A stretch of DNA of 64,000 nt, taken from Acanthococcus lagerstroemiae. Its lineage: Eukaryota > Arthropoda > Insecta > Hemiptera > Eriococcidae. The notes under the pieces are model-generated. The model was not told the origin of the DNA. It made no database searches and worked only from the letters and a program-made list of their open reading frames with translations. The stretch lies in NCBI GenBank assembly GCA_031841125.1, contig CM063110.1, positions 51,497,946 through 51,561,945 on the forward strand, in the 5' to 3' direction. Positions 1-10,119 of this stretch are shown in pieces; the first letter of the stretch is position 1, and each line of letters begins with the position of its first letter. Position numbers and translations under genes: made by a program.

Positions 1-73
1 TTGCAATTGCTGTAAAAAATTCCGGAGTTAAAATAGCCCCCCGATCGGATCTCCGGGTGGGGGCTGCATCAAC

Positions 74-1305
74 ATGCAAGTCATTTCGAAAGCGCTATCA
101 TGGTGGTATAAGAGTTGGTGCCTGGAACATCCGCACTATGTTAGACCGCGACAGGACCCTGCGTCCAGAAAGAAGATCAGCTATAATAGAGAGTTAGCAA
201 GATACAAGATCAATGTTGCCGCACTTAGTGAGACTAGGCTCAGTGGGAGTGGCCAGCTGCAGGAGACCAACTTTTCTTTCTTCTGGTCTGTAACAGAGTC
301 AGGAAAGCCCAGAACAGGTGGAATAGCCTTTGTCATCAGGAATAATTTGGCCAATGAACTAGTTCCAGAGCCAATTTCAGATAGGATCACCAAGATGCGT
401 CTCAGGGTGTCAGTCCAGCAATGGATCACTTTGATAGGCGTGTACGCATCTACGATGAAGTCTCCAGATCATGAAATCGAAAGTTCCTACAGATCGCTCG
501 ATACAGTCCTGGACTCAATCCCCCAAGATGACCGAATTATTCTACTTGGTGACTTCAATGCTCGAGTAGGGAAAGACCATATTGCTGCTGGAAGAGCATT
601 GGGCAGACATGGGATAGGAAAAGTGAACGCAAACGGAAGAGAGCTACTCCTGGGGCTGGGTGCCTCTCATGGCCTGGCAATCACCAACACCTACTTCCAA
701 TTGAAGGCACACCATAGAGCTACGTGGGTGCTCCCCTGATCGAAGCATGGACACGTGATAGAATACGTGATTGTGAAGCAAAGCGTGGTGCAGCCTGTGA
801 CACTGATCACTTCCTCCTGGTTAGCCGTATGGTCCTCAAGCCATTCAAGGCCAGGAAAGTGGGAAGCCCAAAAAAGGAACCTTGGTTAAATGTCAGTTTA
901 CTAAGGAACCAGGAGATTAAGGTGCGGTTCGTGGCTACTTTGGCGGGGGAGCTGGAGGAAAAAGTTGCACTCAGTGACGCTGTGAAGGACTGCCGGGATA
1001 ACATCAAGTCCTGTGTTCTCAAAGCAGGGGTAGACGTGCTTGGGACAGCCAAGAAGAGGTGCCCTGATTGGTTCAGCGAAAAGGAGGATCAGATAGTCCC
1101 CATCATCAAGAGGAGAAATGAGCTGTATGCCAAAGTCTTGAGCTGCCCTTCCAATCAACAGTACCAGGAGGAATTGCGGGAGTCCAAGAGAGAGCTCCAA
1201 AAGGAAACTAGAAGGCTCAAAAACGAATGGCACACAGGTAAAGCAAAGGAAATCCAGAGATTTGCTGAGGATCATGACACCATCGCAACTTCTTCTAAGC
1301 AGTAA
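74..1305 (+). pseudogene. LINE endonuclease domain, frameshifted
   Basis: This is the endonuclease that nicks target DNA to prime reverse transcription. Seen in order: a W-N-I-R-T-M start near 125-145; a frameshift near 180-195; then A-A-L-S-E-T-R-L, a metal-site glutamate region; the conserved L-L-G-D-F-N-A-R-V-G near 538-567; and a second frameshift near 735. After that, H-V-I-E-Y-V-I-V in one frame and C-D-T-D-H-F-L-L in another represent the final catalytic Asp-His segment. The linker that follows (to 1305) is rich in charged residues, as is usual between endonuclease and RT. At least three frame changes show it is non-functional. The ATG at 74 is only the first Met of an open stretch and is not a supported start. 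Confidence 0.85.
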
Positions 1306-1419
1306 AAGAACTATATGCTCCCCAGAGCCGCTGCGGCGCCAACCCGGGATAAGACTGGCGCTTTCTTCAAGGAAGCTGGTGCCATTGAAGGTCGTTGGGT
1401 ATAGCAATTTAGTGAGCTG

Positions 1420-2530
1420 ATGAACCAGGGCAGAGAAGTGGATAGGAATGCACACAGTCTGCTACCGCAGTATAGAGTGGCAATAGAGTTGGATCGTCCC
1501 ACCACAATGGCCGAGCTACGTAAGGCCTTAAAAAGCATGCCTAACAACAAAGTACCTGGGCCCGATGGAATTCTCGCAGAGCTGCTCAAGGCTGGAGGCA
1601 GGGAGCTACACGTTAGACTTCGCCAGCTAATGACAAATATGTGGACGGGCGCAGAAGCACCTGACTTTCAAGCTGCGAATATAGTCAAAATCTATAAAAG
1701 GAAAGGCGATGTGCATGACTGTAGAAACTACGGAGGCATTTCCCTTTTGTCCACTGCAGGCAAACTGTTGGCGAAAGTAATCAATAATCGGCAGGTACAA
1801 ATCATAGAATGAGTGATTTCAGTCTCCCAGGCTGACTTCCGAAAAAACGGAGGTACCTCAGACATGAAATTCACTCTTCATCAGCTTATGGAAAAAGCCA
1901 GAGAACAACATGTGGAACTTTTCATCTCCTTTGTGGACTTGGAAAAGGCGTTCGATACAGTGGATAGAGAAATTCAGAAGTTCGGCGCCCCCCCCCCCCA
2001 AGATGCTGCAGATCATTCAACAACTTCACACCCAAAATGTTGCTCACGTCATGCTTGGTGGTGGGCCCAGTGCTCCTTTCATTGCCTGCTGTGGTGTGAA
2101 GCAAGGCTGCGTGCTGGCCCAAACGCTATTCATTGCTTTTACAAATGCTGTGATGCGCCTTGTGAACCTTATGCTGCAGTCCAGGAGTCTTTGCATATCA
2201 CATCGCGTGGAAGGCAATCTGTTCGATCTACGCCGCCTCAGAGCTAAAACCATGTATCGCAGGACTTATATCCTTGAGCTGCAATATGCTGACGACTGTG
2301 CCTTAGTGGCTACATCTGCTGAGGCTCTCCAGGATACCCTAAACTGATTCAGTGAGGCTTACACTAGTCTTGGCTTGAAGGTAAATAAGGGAAAGACCAA
2401 AATGCTGGAAGTTGCAGAGACCCTCCATCAATTTAATATAAATCAGGAGGTCCTAGAGGGAATCAACGACTTCTGTTACCTCGGCAGCATATAGTCACAG
2501 ACAGCCTGGATCTAGGAGTAGAAGTTCAGC
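1420..2530 (+). pseudogene. LINE reverse transcriptase domain, frameshifted
   Basis: The reverse transcriptase copies element RNA at the nicked target. Visible blocks: K-V-P-G-P-D-G-I at about 1550-1573; N-Y-G-G-I-S-L-L-S near 1725-1750; F-I-S-F-V-D-L-E-K-A-F-D-T-V-D near 1920-1965 with the first catalytic Asp; G-V-K-Q-G-C-V-L near 2095-2120; and the catalytic Y-A-D-D at 2285-2296. A stop separates the first block from the second near 1810, and a C-homopolymer at 1987-2000 moves the frame before the Y-A-D-D block. A stop at 2345 precedes the thumb region, where a Y-L-G-S motif can be read near 2475-2490. All catalytic aspartates remain readable across frames, which points to decay by small indels and point stops more than large deletion. 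Confidence 0.9.
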
Positions 2531-2703
2531 ATCGAATTCAAGCTGCGTTGAAAGCCAGCTACAAGCTCAAGAATAGCGTACTCAACAATCGCGATATCAC
2601 ACCAGCTACGAAGATCAGTGTATAATAAGGCGGTGGTGTTGCCCACTTTACTATATATGGGTGTGAGTACTGGACCCTATATCGCAAACAGGTTAAGCAG
2701 CTG

Positions 2704-3186
2704 GTGAGGTTCCACCAAAGGCAGCTCAGGAAAATTCTGAGGATACGTTGGGACGACTTTATCACAAACAACGAAGTCTTGAGGCGAGCTCCGGCGCTAC
2801 CAGTTGAAGTCCTTATTGAAAAAAGCCAATTAAGATGGTTTTTGCATGTATGCAGAATGCAGGGGACTGAGTTTCCCAAAGTGGTGCTGTATGGGGAACT
2901 AAGTGTCGGCAAAAGAGCTTCTGGGGGCCAGAAGTGCAGGTACAAGGACCAGATGAATGCGCTGCTCAAAAAGATCGGAATCTCAAACTCGTGGCAAGTC
3001 CTGGTCAACGACAGGGACCAGTGGAGAAAAATGATTGCCTCTTACAAGGGGACAGAGCAGCCAAGAAGAAGAGCGCAGCGGAACGCCTCAGCTGATCCTC
3101 CAGTGTATGAGTGTCATCACTGTGGCAGGCAGATATCGTCGAGGATTGGGATGATTGCACACAGCGAGACCCACCGACGTTGCTGA
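2704..3186 (+). pseudogene. LINE C-terminal region with C2H2-like zinc finger
   Basis: The 3' part of the element's ORF remains open for about 160 codons. It contains the region after the RT thumb (R-Q-L-R-K-I-L-R-I-R-W-D near 2720-2755, L-R-W-F-L-H-V-C near 2830-2853) and ends in a finger of the form C-x2-C-x13-H-x3-H (C-H-H-C-G-R then H-S-E-T-H) at about 3112-3180. A single terminal C2H2 finger is known in some LINE families and probably helps nucleic-acid binding; its function here is inferred. The Met at 2704 is not a true start, since the protein should continue from the RT upstream. Confidence 0.75.
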
Positions 3187-3190
3187 AGAA

Positions 3191-4737
3191 GTGGACCAGC
3201 AATAGTCGGAATCGACTGGCTGCGGTAAGTTCGAACGTTGGTGGAGCTTTCCAGCCAGTTCAAGAAACAAAACTTCGCCCTTGAAGATCCCCGTCTGTCC
3301 CACCTCGATCCGACTTCGCGATAAAAAGAAACAACTAGGGAAAATTTTCGTGCCGCACTATATACGGTTGTGCGGAACCGTCTCGTCCATTGTCGGTGTG
3401 AAAAATAATAGCTCCGTCGAGATCCGAGAATGGTGCTGTGGTCCCAGAGATCTGTAGTACAAGAACCGTGCACGAGACATTTTGGCCACATATGTATGTA
3501 TCCGTAATCGAGGCCATTGTCCAGCACCAAAGGGTCGTGCATTCTTCTAACGCGGAATGCAAACGCTGGCTGTGGCCGGCGAATTTTTTCCCCCCACTCG
3601 GCCGGAGTCGACACGGCGCGGTCGACGCGTGCACAATCGAAAATTTATCGCCGCTGCCCTCGCTTCGGTTCGTGGCTTTTAAATTATTCGTAATTCGATG
3701 TTACCGGTCTTATCGACTCGCGTCCGCACTTCCTGCCGGCGAGTAGCACCCGGAACGCTGTGTTTCGCTCGCTCCGCTCTGTGCGCGGGCGAATCGAACT
3801 TTCGGAAAATTCTTAAGGTCGCATGAATAAACTAGACGCGACGCGGTCGGCAGGTACAGGCGAATTTTCCGATTCTCGGCCGCCGTCGCCGAAAGACGCC
3901 TACTTCGCGTGAATTCTAATCGAGGCTTTGTCGGCGACCGTTGTTCGTTGCCTTTTGCAATACCTACCTATATACCCAGGTACAAGTGATTATCTGAATG
4001 CGTTATTATACGGAGGAAACGTACATACAGTACGTGCACGTCGAAAATGCAAATAAGTACAGCCGGCCGGTCGGGTAATTTACTTGCGCATTAAATTTCA
4101 GAGCCAATATCTATCTGAAAGCAAACATCCACATTTTAAAACAATCGTTTCGTAACGGAGAGTAAACTTCGATAACAAACTGTATTATTTGATCGAGAAT
4201 AAATACTTACGTTTTGTACCGAAACAATCAAAATTGAAACAATAACCGACCTTGGGTATTATTTTTTCGCTATCTGCATAGAGTCAGTTGCAAATTATGT
4301 TTTTTTTTTTTCCCCTTTCATTATTTTATTAGTGTTTCTATTTTTTTTTTGTTCTGTTTGATAATCGCGGTGATCATGACAAATGTACGTTTAATCGCAT
4401 AGTAATTATCAATTATGTAAACAAGAATATCAGACGAGTGCGATTTAACCGAGAGCGAGCGGGCATTTGCGTTTGTGAAAAGTTAAATATTTAGAATTCG
4501 TTATCGCTCGCTTTCCGTTTTACACAATTCGATGACACATGCAGGATTTCAAAAGCAGTAGTATGTGCGGGTCATTCTGACAAAGATAGTGTTCCGGTTT
4601 CAGTTCGGTCGTTGTACCAGAAAAAGGACCCTTATTCGGACTACATAATTTCGGCCGAAGGTCGTGTCCCACGAAGCAGCGGAGACATGGGCAGACTGGT
4701 ATAAAAAAGCCTCTGGGAGAATGCTTCAGTTGAGGAC
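3191..4737. other. Non-coding stretch, CpG-rich at its left side
   Basis: I find no supported gene. From about 3540 to 4100 the sequence is clearly richer in CG dinucleotides than its surroundings and looks single-copy within the window. It then becomes AT-rich with T-runs around 4300-4350. The CpG-rich part could be old unique host DNA, possibly regulatory, but no promoter, splice or coding signal supports that. A 102-codon open frame at 3438-3746 has no recognisable domain and is treated as chance. Confidence 0.5.
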
Positions 4738-4769
4738 CGGTTTTCAAGGTCTTGGTTTTCTGAAAAGGT

Positions 4770-5460
4770 CCTGGACATTTTGTGGTTTCTCTGTTTCTAA
4801 TCCTTGAAAAGCGAAATCATCTATGCTCAGTATTCTTCGATATGGAAAAGGCCTTCGACAGAGTATGGAGGTATCACATCTGTTCGCTGCTTCTTAAATA
4901 CGATTTACGTGGATACCCTTCTTTACTCCTAAAAAGCTTCCTGCAAACCGTTTCATTTGGGTACGTGTAAGACATCGTTCCTGCCTGCGACCGCTCGTCA
5001 ACGGAGTCCCGCAAGGCTCAGTCCTCAGCGTAACCTTGTTTTCGATTGCTATTAATGAGATCATTCTGCAGGTCCGTTTCCCTCTCGCACAAATACTATT
5101 TGCCGATGACTTCGGCATTCACCTCAAATCGAAAAACCCACAACGTGCCCGTAGACTACTCCAAGAAAACATGAAACTAATCGAAACATGGTCCTGGAGA
5201 CACGAATTCCGTATATCACAGAATTCATGATGTTCCACCATCGAACAAACAATCTAACTTTCCCACTTCTTCTACTCAACTCACAATCGATTCCTCGCTC
5301 CAGTTTACTCAAATTTCTCGGCCTCTATCTTGACGCTCGCCTCTTCTGGTTACCTCCTATAAAACATAAAAGCCAAATGTATGTGCTCACTCAGTGTTCT
5401 GAAGTGCCTCTCCCATCCTTCCAAAGGATGTAGCAGAGGAATGCTCGTTCAGTTCTAACC
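4770..5460 (+). pseudogene. Reverse transcriptase fragment of the RNase H-bearing LINE
   Basis: Recognised by F-D-M-E-K-A-F-D-R-V-W near 4838-4870 (first catalytic Asp), N-G-V-P-Q-G-S-V-L near 4998-5025, and L-F-A-D-D-F-G with the catalytic F-A-D-D at 5099-5110. Later the thumb-type L-K-F-L-G-L-Y-L-D appears near 5307-5333. A frameshift near 4965-4975 and a stop at about 5431 interrupt it. The N-terminal fingers of the RT are missing or unreadable, consistent with 5' truncation. Confidence 0.88.
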
Positions 5461-5939
5461 GACTCTGATCCGATCTATCATGGATTACGGATCACCCATA
5501 TTTGGACTTGCTCCTCCCTCATACTTAAAGCTTCTTGATGCTGTTCAAAATGCGGGTTTACGTATCGCATTGGTGCTTTCGCACTAGCCTAGCTCTGAGT
5601 ATGTGTGCCGGTGCTAGAATTCCTCCTCTCTCTAATCGCCGAACGCTACTCACTGCTAAAATTCTCGTTACGATAGCACACAACCCTAATCTTCCTGCCT
5701 ATGAGTATCTCTAACCCTTCAAACTACACCCCTGATCCTAAATCCTCACTGCAATTACGTTCACACTTTGAAAGGACACTCTCTCGTACCTTTTCCTACA
5801 ATTCACTACCAACAATCCATAATCACCCCCACCCTGGTTGTTGAAGCTTCCCCCGTGTAATTTTGAACTTACAGAATTCCCTAAAAAATCTACACCCCCA
5901 AGTTTATTGGACACATTTGCAAAAAATTCTGAACCGCTT

Positions 5940-6660
5940 TCCTGACCGTGTCTTATGCTTCACTGATGGTTCAAAGTACAACCGACGCACTGCTTACGCC
6001 TACTCCATAGATAGTCTACTCTCCTTCTGACTTAAAAACACAGTTTCAATCTACACAGCCGAACTCCATGCTATCCTACAGTACCTAGTCACGATTTCCC
6101 CGCTCGAAGACCTACCCACCCCACCTGCTATTTGGTCCTCTCAGATTCACTTTCCTCCTTAAGGTCTAGTTCTGATCGCCTTCTCACGCACGCTCTCGTC
6201 TGACGCAATCCGTCTCATTCTCCATCTCATTTCCTTCCCCGCCAAGAGCATTTCACTCATCTGGATCCCAAGCCGTATTGGTATTCCAGGAAATGAGGCA
6301 GTTGATCAAGCAGCACAGCAAGCTACACAGCTCCCATATATCATTCGTCACCTCCCTATCTCAACAGACCTCACTTCCGCCATTCGCCAAACTAGTTTGC
6401 GCAAGTGGTTCAAAGAGTGGTGGCGTCAAGCCTCTCGGCACAACAAGCTCGCCACAAATCAAGCTTACACCTTTCCCTTGGTCAACGTCCCAACGTTCCT
6501 CCCGCCGCGAGGAAGTTATCATCCCCGCCTCACGATTGGACATACATGCCTCACACATACGCATCTTCTCACTAACCTTTATCCCCTCGACTGCCCCACT
6601 GTTAAGATGAAGACCCTCTCACCGTTGACCACCTTTTTTCGTGCCTCTCCCTTACCTGCC
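5940..6660 (+). pseudogene. RNase H domain and Cys/His tail of the same LINE
   Basis: RNase H removes template RNA during second-strand synthesis. Visible are C-F-T-D-G-S-K near 5955-5977 (first acidic residue), A-E-L-H-A-I-L near 6060-6080 (the Glu), and W-I-P-S-R-I-G-I-P-G-N-E-A-V-D-Q near 6263-6312 (the last acidic positions). The expected middle acidic block is degraded around 6130-6160. Downstream, H-C-stop-D-E-D-P-L-T-V-D-H-L-F near 6595-6640 is the Cys/His motif typical of the C-terminus of these elements, broken by a stop. The order RT, RNase H, Cys/His tail is normal for the group. Confidence 0.85.
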
Positions 6661-6842
6661 TTTGTAACTCTCACCATGTCCCCCATAGTCGAATTTTGGT
6701 CCTCTCCAGCTCCCACAAGCACATAAACAACACCCTCGCCTACCTTTCCGCTGCCGTATACCACTGCGACGTATAGACAACAACCTTTTCCGATAGCCCG
6801 AGAGTGTAGCTCCGTGGCCTGATAATAATAAAAATAAATCCT

Positions 6843-7577
6843 TGACAATCGCATTTCGATCCGGCTTCCCGTGTTTGAGATACATACACGGGAAAAGATT
6901 GACAACTATCGCCATTTTAATGGATGCACTATGCAATACAAAGTAGTCGTAATGTCCTTAAGTCGAACGTGCGAAGCCTTTACAAGGTTAGCTGTTCTTT
7001 ACATTTGAAAGGAAAGGAGATAAGACACGGAAATTGAGTATGAGTCATATTTGACTCAGAGGTTCACTTTTTTATGTTATTTCGTGCGTGTGATTCAGTT
7101 GTTGATAAGAAAATGGTGGCCACTACACCGATGACCCGTGAGATACATGCTAAATGTGACGCGTCATGTAAAAACGTCACTTGTGGTGATTTGAAATGTT
7201 GAATTGACAAGTCCTGTACCCAAGGCCAAAAAATTTTCAGATTTAAAAAAAAATTCTTCAAGATTCTATACAGATTGTAAATGCTCATGCCTGTAATTAG
7301 GAGGAGGGCTTAAGGGGGAACCTCCTCTGACCAATATTATCCCGATCCCCGTTTCCAAGCATTTTTAATTTTTTTTTCTTTGTACGTCGAAAGAAAATGT
7401 TGGAACTTTGAAAAACTAGTTCAAAGATAAAAAGGGAAAAAGGAAATGGGAAAATGGGAAAAATGAAAAGGGAAAAGCGGAAGCGGAGAAAAGGGAATGA
7501 GAGGAAAGAGGAAACAGGGAAATGGGGAAAAGGGGAGAAGGGAGATGGAGACGAGAGAGAGAGAGAGAAAGAGAAAT
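6843..7577. other. Non-coding stretch with a purine-rich tract
   Basis: I see no gene. At 7430-7570 the plus strand is almost pure purine (gggaaa, gagaga blocks); this low-complexity tract creates spurious open frames rich in Leu, Ser, Phe and Pro on the minus strand. The rest is AT-rich without recognisable repeats or coding motifs. Confidence 0.5.
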
Positions 7578-8375
7578 AGTCTGAAAACTAGGGGGCTTCG
7601 CCCCCTGGTGGCTTTGCGGCCCAACCACAAGTTTCTCAACTTTTTTTCCTTACCAAAGCTTTTTGTGACAGCACCAATTGTACAAATAACTGATGGGTTT
7701 CTGTACCTTCAAGAATAAGTCACACCTTTCATTTTGGTCTATTAGAGGAAGCTCCCAGGACCACCACCTTCACTGCGACCAGGGTGGGTTAGGTCCTTCA
7801 CCACAACTGCCTTCCCATAACAGAACCCCCTGCACCATCCGCCGCCGCCGGGAGAAAACGTCACTGCGGTTTGCCTACCCTGCTTCTTAATTGCTCATTT
7901 CTCCAGGGGTAGTCTACCCAACGTCGCCTCTGGGAGAGAAAACCAACTGCGGGTTGCTTACGCTGCCCCTTAATAGCTGATTTCTGCAGGGACAGCCTAC
8001 CCTTGGGAGGGGCTTCACGGTGGAGGAGGGAGCAGAAAAAATCCGTCGCCGCCTTTGGGAGGAAAACCCCACTGCGAGTTGCCTACCCTGCCCCTTAATT
8101 GCTCATTTCTCCAGGAGTAGCCTTTTCCGGCAAAAATCTGGCGGCAGCCGTCAAAGTCTGATGGATCTAACCTACTCAGCTTCCTGTAATAGATCAAATT
8201 GAGAAGTGTGATTTATTCTTGAAAGTATAGAAACCCATCAGTTATTTGTATAACTGGTGTTGTCACAGCAAGCCTCGATAGGGGAAAAAAGGATCTCTGA
8301 CAGGAAGAGCGAGAAACTTGTGAACCCGCGAGGCGCGAAGTGGCTAGGAAGCGAAGGTCCCTAGTCTCCCTATAT
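7578..8375. repeat. Fold-back element with long inverted arms
   Basis: The left arm (about 7578-7745) is the reverse complement of the right arm (about 8185-8375), with moderate divergence. Matching blocks include caagtttctc at 7628-7637 against gagaaacttg at 8311-8320, and ataactgatgggtttct at 7686-7702 against agaaacccatcagttat at 8229-8245. Between the arms lie three direct, imperfect copies of a block of roughly 100-120 bp containing 'ctaccctgccccttaattgc' (about 7870-8125). I infer a non-autonomous fold-back DNA transposon. No clear target duplication was found. Confidence 0.7.
7860..8125 (+). repeat. Internal direct repeats of the fold-back element
   Basis: The block 'tgcctaccctgc..cttaattgctcatttctccagg' recurs three times in direct order (near 7870, 7955 and 8075), each preceded by 'ggga(g)gaaaac...actgcg'. 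A fourth copy lies in reverse complement at about 8715-8795, outside the fold-back arms, so the unit also spreads independently or the element extends further than the visible arms. Confidence 0.65.
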
Positions 8376-9036
8376 ACTTCGTGGCCATCTTCTCTCTCCA
8401 GGAGTTCCCACCTCCACCGAGGAGGGCCCCCCTGGAGTGGGGTACCTCAGGTGAAACGTGAGATTAAGATACAGGGGAGGTTACCAGGGATTTATCCCCA
8501 CGGAGGGGAAGGAAGAAGCGGTTTTTACTGTTTAGGGTATAGAGAACCCCCCCCCCCCTACAACAACCTATTTGTTCCTTGACCACGACGCTCTCCTTCA
8601 TTGCGACTATCCTCGCCTTTTACCGTCGATTCCGCCACCTTCCCTCCCGTGGCATTCCTCCTCGTCCTTCGCGACCTTCTTCCCCCAAGCTCCCTCCTCC
8701 ACCATGAACCCCCTCCCAAAGATAGGCTACCCATGGAGAAATGAGCAATTAAGGGGCAGGGTAGGCAACCCGCAGTGGTTGTTTTTTTTCTCCCGGAGGC
8801 ACCGTGCAATCACGCAGCCACCGTCTATGATTTTGGGAAAATTCTCAGTGAACAGAGCTAATGAGATGATGATGATGATGATGTTATAACAACCTGAGAA
8901 CTCGGAGTCCAAGGTAGCTGGTCTGCCCTATTCATGAACACTATATCTGCCTTTATACGTATCTTAAGTTGGACTATATGTTATATCTTGCAACTTGAGA
9001 TCTTGGAGATTATGGGTAGGGTGATTCTCCGAAAAA
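8376..9036. other. Non-coding stretch with an inverted copy of the fold-back unit
   Basis: Apart from the reverse-complement copy of the fold-back unit at 8715-8795 and a short (gat)n run at 8865-8883, I see no structure. A C-run lies at 8549-8559. Open frames here are short and lack domains. Confidence 0.45.
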
Positions 9037-9807
9037 TGGACAATTCAACGTGGACAAAAACCAAAAAAAATGAGGTTCACTTTTCAAATTTTTTTCGTTG
9101 AAATCGATACCAGGGGTGTTGAGAAATCTTATTCCGGTACCGGCCGGGCTTAAATTTGATTTTGGAGGGTTGTAAAAAAAAATTGTTGTCCACGTTGAAA
9201 GACAAATTTTTCAAGTTTACATAGTGTGATAAGATGAGGCTGTACGATCACACAGCGGCACCGTGGGTTACAATCTCACGGATCACGGTTTTATGAAGTA
9301 CCAAAAATTCATCTAGGAAAGTAGTCTCTGCACGAAGAAGATTTAAAGGCTGTTTCTACAGACTGCTTCTAAGTGTCGAAAGATTCACGTCCTTCAGCGT
9401 GGATACAAGAAATACGTGAGTAGCCACGTTGAATAATATTTTATGTCCACGTTTAAGGACAAAATCGCCTTTTCCCTTTTCCCATTGGGTAAATATGCGG
9501 AAAATATTTGATACATGTTGCTGAATGTAATGTGGCCAACATTAGTTATATTATTACGTTTTTACAAATTCGGAGCTATAAATTCAATATGGCTGTTGAT
9601 GTCCACGATGAAGGACACTTTTTTTTTAGAAACCAGGATCTCAGCAATAAATGAGTATTTTAGCATGCAAATTATCATTATTTCACAGAAGTTCTTACAC
9701 AGCCTTCTAGAGGAAGTTATAAGGAAGTTATATGAGCATTTGAGAGAAGTTTATGCTTATAGTGGAACCCTACAGAGAGGTTTGAAAATTATCCACGTTG
9801 AAGGACA
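9037..9807. repeat. Region with a recurring partly palindromic 18-mer
   Basis: Variants of TGTCCACGTTGAAGGACA occur at 9187-9204, 9444-9461, 9600-9617 and 9790-9807 on the plus strand, and in reverse complement at about 9037-9056. Partial matches lie near 9393 and 9422. The 18-mer has complementary ends (TGTCC and GGACA). Spacing is irregular (about 150-260 bp), so it is not a simple tandem array. I do not recognise the family; a degenerate transposon with internal protein-binding motifs is one reading. Confidence 0.55.
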
Positions 9808-9895
9808 TATCTCTTCCTAGACACAACTTTGAGGTATTCTAAAGGTTACTTGACTTGGTTATAAAAAGATTGTAAGACCTATACCGTGTTGCCTC

Positions 9896-10000
9896 AACTT
9901 ACCTCTTCAACAATGGGAAACACCCCATCCGGCCCCGGGACCCGACCTGACCTGAGTCTGTGTAAAGTCTTTCTTACTTCAGTTTTGCTTATTGGGTGGA
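9896..10000 (-). pseudogene. Short reverse transcriptase fragment
   Basis: Read on the minus strand this gives T-E-V-R-K-T-L-H-R-L-R-S-G-R-V-P-G-P-D-G-V, matching the conserved first RT block of non-LTR elements, where P-G-P-D-G follows a helix ending in K/R-A/V. Only about 30 codons are convincing. The surrounding 70-codon frame runs on into unrelated hydrophobic sequence toward its N-terminus. It is a relic of a further LINE insertion; no flanking domains remain. Confidence 0.6.
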
Positions 10001-10119
10001 TGTTGTCTTTATCTTTGTAAAATACAAACATGCCAAAAAGGCTCCTCATAACTAAAAAATAAAGAATATAACAAAAGAAAGAAAACATTAGCCAATCACT
10101 GGTCATATTTCACTTCCCA

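Larger units (their letters stand above)
1..3190 (+). mobile_element. Decayed non-LTR retrotransposon (LINE) with C-terminal C2H2 finger
   Basis: A single LINE unit read 5' to 3' on the plus strand: apurinic-like endonuclease, then reverse transcriptase, then a C-terminal region ending in a C2H2-like finger. The protein is split among at least five frames and several stops, so it is inactive. The 5' boundary may lie upstream of the window. The first recognisable endonuclease motif (W-N-I-R-T-M) lies near 125-145. No poly(A) tail or short 3' repeat is visible after the last stop at 3186, so the 3' boundary is approximate. A C-run at 1987-2000 falls inside the RT and shifts its frame. The clade is uncertain: the architecture fits RTE- or CR1-related elements often annotated as endonuclease-reverse transcriptase in arthropods. 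Confidence 0.85.
4738..6842 (+). mobile_element. LINE remnant with reverse transcriptase and RNase H
   Basis: A plus-strand non-LTR element, 5'-truncated before or within the RT, followed by an RNase H domain and a cysteine/histidine motif, ending near an A-rich tail (ataataataaaaataaat, about 6822-6839). RNase H after the RT is typical of the I group (I, R1, LOA, Nimb and relatives). Reading frames change repeatedly and several stops are present. The RNase H sequence closely resembles two minus-strand fragments at 57899-58340 and 60993-61434, so the window has three members of this family. Confidence 0.85.

Noticed and set aside
901..1455. 184-codon minus-strand frame over the first LINE
   Set aside because: It is antisense to the LINE endonuclease-RT linker and has no domain of its own.
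7416..7639. Ser/Leu/Phe-rich minus-strand frames
   Set aside because: They arise from the purine-rich low-complexity tract on the plus strand.
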